64,000 bases of DNA from Rallus limicola (Eukaryota > Chordata > Aves > Gruiformes > Rallidae), in the NCBI GenBank assembly GCA_022605955.1, contig JAKCOZ010000001.1, positions 103,634,211 to 103,698,210 of the forward strand. Reading direction: 5' to 3'. A program made the position numbers and the translations under genes. The first letter of the stretch is position 1. Each line of letters opens with the position of its first letter. The notes beneath the pieces are model-generated. The model saw nothing but the letters and a program-made list of their open reading frames with translations. It ran no database searches and had not been told where the DNA came from. Positions 61,163 to 64,000 of this stretch are shown here, one piece after another.

Positions 61163-64000
61163 GTTATAGAACCTGTCTTCTGCCACAAGCCAACAATTGG
61201 AATTAAAATGTAGTTTCTTCCATGACTTGGGGAACTCTTTCAGTCCATGGTTGTTAAGAGAGAACTGGCCAAGGTCTAGCCTGACCAAAGGACGTTCGTG
61301 AAACAATTCTGTGGTGGATGACCCTGTCGCATAGGTGCCTGCCTCAGCCAATGAGCTCCTAACCCAGGATGAGTCGCACGAGCATTCCTATTCAACCTCA
61401 GGGACAGGGGTACACACACTGCACTAGGGTCTGCAGACACGCTTCCCAAGCAAGGGTCAGTCTAAGCACAGAGACGCATTTAATGAACTTGGCTGCTAAT
61501 GGCATTCAGTTCATGGGTCTGGGCACACATTAATCTGACGTAGCCCTTCCAAAATGCACGTAGTGTGGATATAAAGCCCCCAGCACCAAGTGTTTTCAAC
61601 TGTGCATCTGTTCCCACTGGACCACAATACTCGCTGATGTAGACAAAAGCACCAGCATGATAATCCAAGCTGTTCAGCCGCATTATCCTCCCTCTGAGAC
61701 TCAGAAACCCCAAGCTGCTTCTTCCTACATGGGCGCCTTCACTCGTGTATCACTGGCACAGATAGAGATGTGGAACAGCCACAGATGTTAGGCCATCTTT
61801 CTCCTAAACACCCCAGTGACCACTGGGAAAGCATAGGTACATAGAAACTTTAGATTACCACCACCCCCACCCCCCAAAAAAAAGGGATAATCTTAAGATT
61901 TATTTTCATTGTTCTGTTTCCAACACAGCAGTCTCCTCCTCTCTCCAAACAAAGCGTTCCCTTCTGTTGCCTAATACCACCAGTATGTGTTAAACTCTGG
62001 GAGATGCTATACTCTCTACAAAAGACAAGAGCATTCTGCTCACAGTAAACACTATTTCCACAGGAAGTTTAAGCTGTTTCCAAAACTGGGCTTGAACAGG
62101 GTTGAAGTTCCTCCAGTGAACTGTATTTTACCCTGCCCATGCAGCACTTTGCCCCTCAGTGGGTAAAAGGACCATGCAAGAAATTCCTTTCAGCCTGTAC
62201 ATTCACTGTTAGTGAAAGCCATACAAGTCATGCTTTTGAAATTTTCAGAATTTCCATCAAATCACTTACTGCTGCCAAATGCATAGGCAACTTAATTAGG
62301 GTTTAAAAAAAAAACACAACCCAAACCCATCATGTGCAATCAGGATCCTATTATTACAAGAGAAAACCATTATTGCAGTGACCCCACATCTTTCAGAAGA
62401 AGGCACAAAATGGTTTCTGCACACAGAAGATGGAAAAATCCTCTTAATGAGACAGTTGGACAATAAAGAATAAAACCTATCTGGATTTCAAGAAATCTTA
62501 AAGTCCTTGAAAATACGTTTCCATTTAAGGGGGTTTAAGGTAGACATGTTGCACATACCAGCTTTTTAAAGCAACAGGGTGGAACTGCATTAGTGGGCTA
62601 GTGGCAAACAAGGTTCTGTGGTACCTCTCCGAGTTACTGCCAAGCAGCTTTGATTGGTTTTGTTACAGAGAGACTGCAGCCAGAATAGACTGTTAGGGAA
62701 CAGGCTGCACCCTAAAAATGGAAAAGGACAATAAAATAAAGAATGCATTGTCAGACATTAAATCAGATCTTACCAGAAGCAGCTTCAGTGTGTTGGCCAA
62801 GTCTCTGGTCCTGTTCTGTAACTCTGTTGCAAGAGTGAAAGGGTGCAATGACCTGAGCTCCTAACAGTGCACTTGTACCCTAGTTGAACTCAAATTTTTC
62901 TTTCCTTAGGGATAGGGGGGTATGAACAGTAGTAGGGAAAATCAATGATTCCTGATGAATCCTCACATTTCATCTGACTGGCTCAGGAAACAGGGAGGCC
63001 TCTGGCCTTGGATGGCCCATCCCATGCAGTACAGAGCAGCAGAGACTGTAAGATCACCCTTGCAGCCTCACTGTGAAGCAGTGATTCAAAGTTTCTGGAG
63101 GGCAGATGTCCACATGAGGAAGCCCCTGCTCAGCGTGGGGTATTCTTTGAGATGACGTGGAGAACAGGTAACAAACAGACCCCCACCATTGTGGTATTTC
63201 CCCTTTTTTTCTTTTTTTTTTTTTTCTTTTTTTAAACAGCTCTGTTATATAATTTGCTTTGTCAAATCCTATTTTTCATCATTATCCTTCACAGATTTGT
63301 CAAAAAGCAGCCACATTTACTTTTCTGTCTTTTGCAGTAGACATGCTTTCCTGGACTAAGAGCAATGGAAATCTTGATAAAACATGTGAATCAGAGATGA
63401 CAGTTGTCTTCCTCTTAAAAAATAAAAAAGAGTTGAAGAGGCAACTGAGGCTCCTGCATGATTCCAGAACAGGGAAAACTTTCTCTCTTTCTGCTGATCC
63501 AGAGGTAACTAGCCAATGAGGACTGGCTGCATAAAGTTCCTCTTTTGCAGGGTCTCTGTTCAGATCACAGTGTCGGCTCCAAAATCTGATAAGTTTTTTG
63601 TAATTTTTCCCTTTGATTCAATTGGTGTTTTCAAGAAGCCTTTCTCTCTAGTTATACTTTGGGATACTTTGGGAAGTGACATTGTATTGATTCTGCGAAG
63701 TTTACAGAAAATGCTGGAAGCTTTGAGTGATCCTTTGTGACCTTCCTCAGCACAGACCTTCAGAAAATATTTGGGAAAATATTCAAAATCAGTAAAATTT
63801 GTCAATCTTTTCCAGTGCAACCTACCTTCTATCTATAACTGAGGAATCAGAAAAAGTCTATTGGATCAAATAACCTACCCTGGACTTTTCCTCCACTCAG
63901 CATCTCAGCAAAGTTAATTGGGTCTCCAAGATATAATTGAGAGCAGAGTTTAAGATACTCAAAGCAGAATTTAACACTCTACTGTGTAGTCAGTAATACA
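61163..64000. other. intergenic DNA, nothing recognised
   Basis: About 2.8 kb with no recognised gene or repeat family. Contains a T-rich tract at 63,204-63,233 and an AT-rich right end. Short frames (86 codons or fewer) show no motif. Confidence 0.5.

Noticed and set aside
1..64000. CRISPR arrays, tRNA or rRNA genes, integrons, phage or plasmid modules.
   Set aside because: No regularly spaced repeats, cloverleaf landmarks or prokaryotic gene organisation were seen. The window is vertebrate chromosomal DNA.

Overview
This window looks like vertebrate, and specifically bird, chromosomal DNA. The evidence is two intronless claudin genes, many CR1 LINE copies (several ending in the typical ATTCTATG-type 3' terminus), and solo LTRs of avian endogenous-retrovirus families. 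One LTR type (a minus-strand copy at 40,169-40,548, beginning TGTCATGGTTTAACC on the plus strand) is one I associate with non-galliform birds. That narrower placement rests on memory of repeat families and is tentative. There is no bacterial, viral or plasmid-like organisation, no operon, no CRISPR array and no tRNA or rRNA gene that I can see.

Layout. 1-15,000: repeat-poor intergenic DNA with one short CR1, a decayed LTR fragment near 8.9 kb, and a plus-strand candidate exon at 13,843-14,108. 15,016-15,675 (minus): claudin-17. 15,676-28,351: intergenic, with a solo ERVL-type LTR at 21.1-22.1 kb and an old CR1 remnant near 24.3 kb. 28,352-29,026 (minus): claudin-8. 29,027-64,000: no recognisable protein gene, but progressively richer in repeats: an ERVL-type LTR at 31.1-32.0 kb, a further LTR piece at 39.3 kb, the minus-strand LTR at 40.2 kb, a long very old L3-like CR1 at 49.9-50.9 kb, and several younger CR1 copies. 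One of these forms an unusual tail-to-tail pair at 60.0-61.2 kb.

The two claudins are tandem, same-strand, single-exon paralogues about 12.7 kb apart, in the order and orientation I recall for the mammalian CLDN17-CLDN8 pair. Both keep the claudin signature (W30, G49-L50-W51, C54, C64), Lys65 in the first extracellular loop, and a C-terminal Tyr-Val that can bind PDZ domains of ZO proteins. They would act together as barrier- and channel-forming tight-junction strand proteins of epithelia. I found no convincing previously undescribed system. The most worthwhile leads are the candidate antisense exon downstream of CLDN17, acceptor-like sequences just before both claudin start codons, a TATA/GC-box promoter-like segment near 59.3 kb, and the odd CR1 junction at 60.61 kb.
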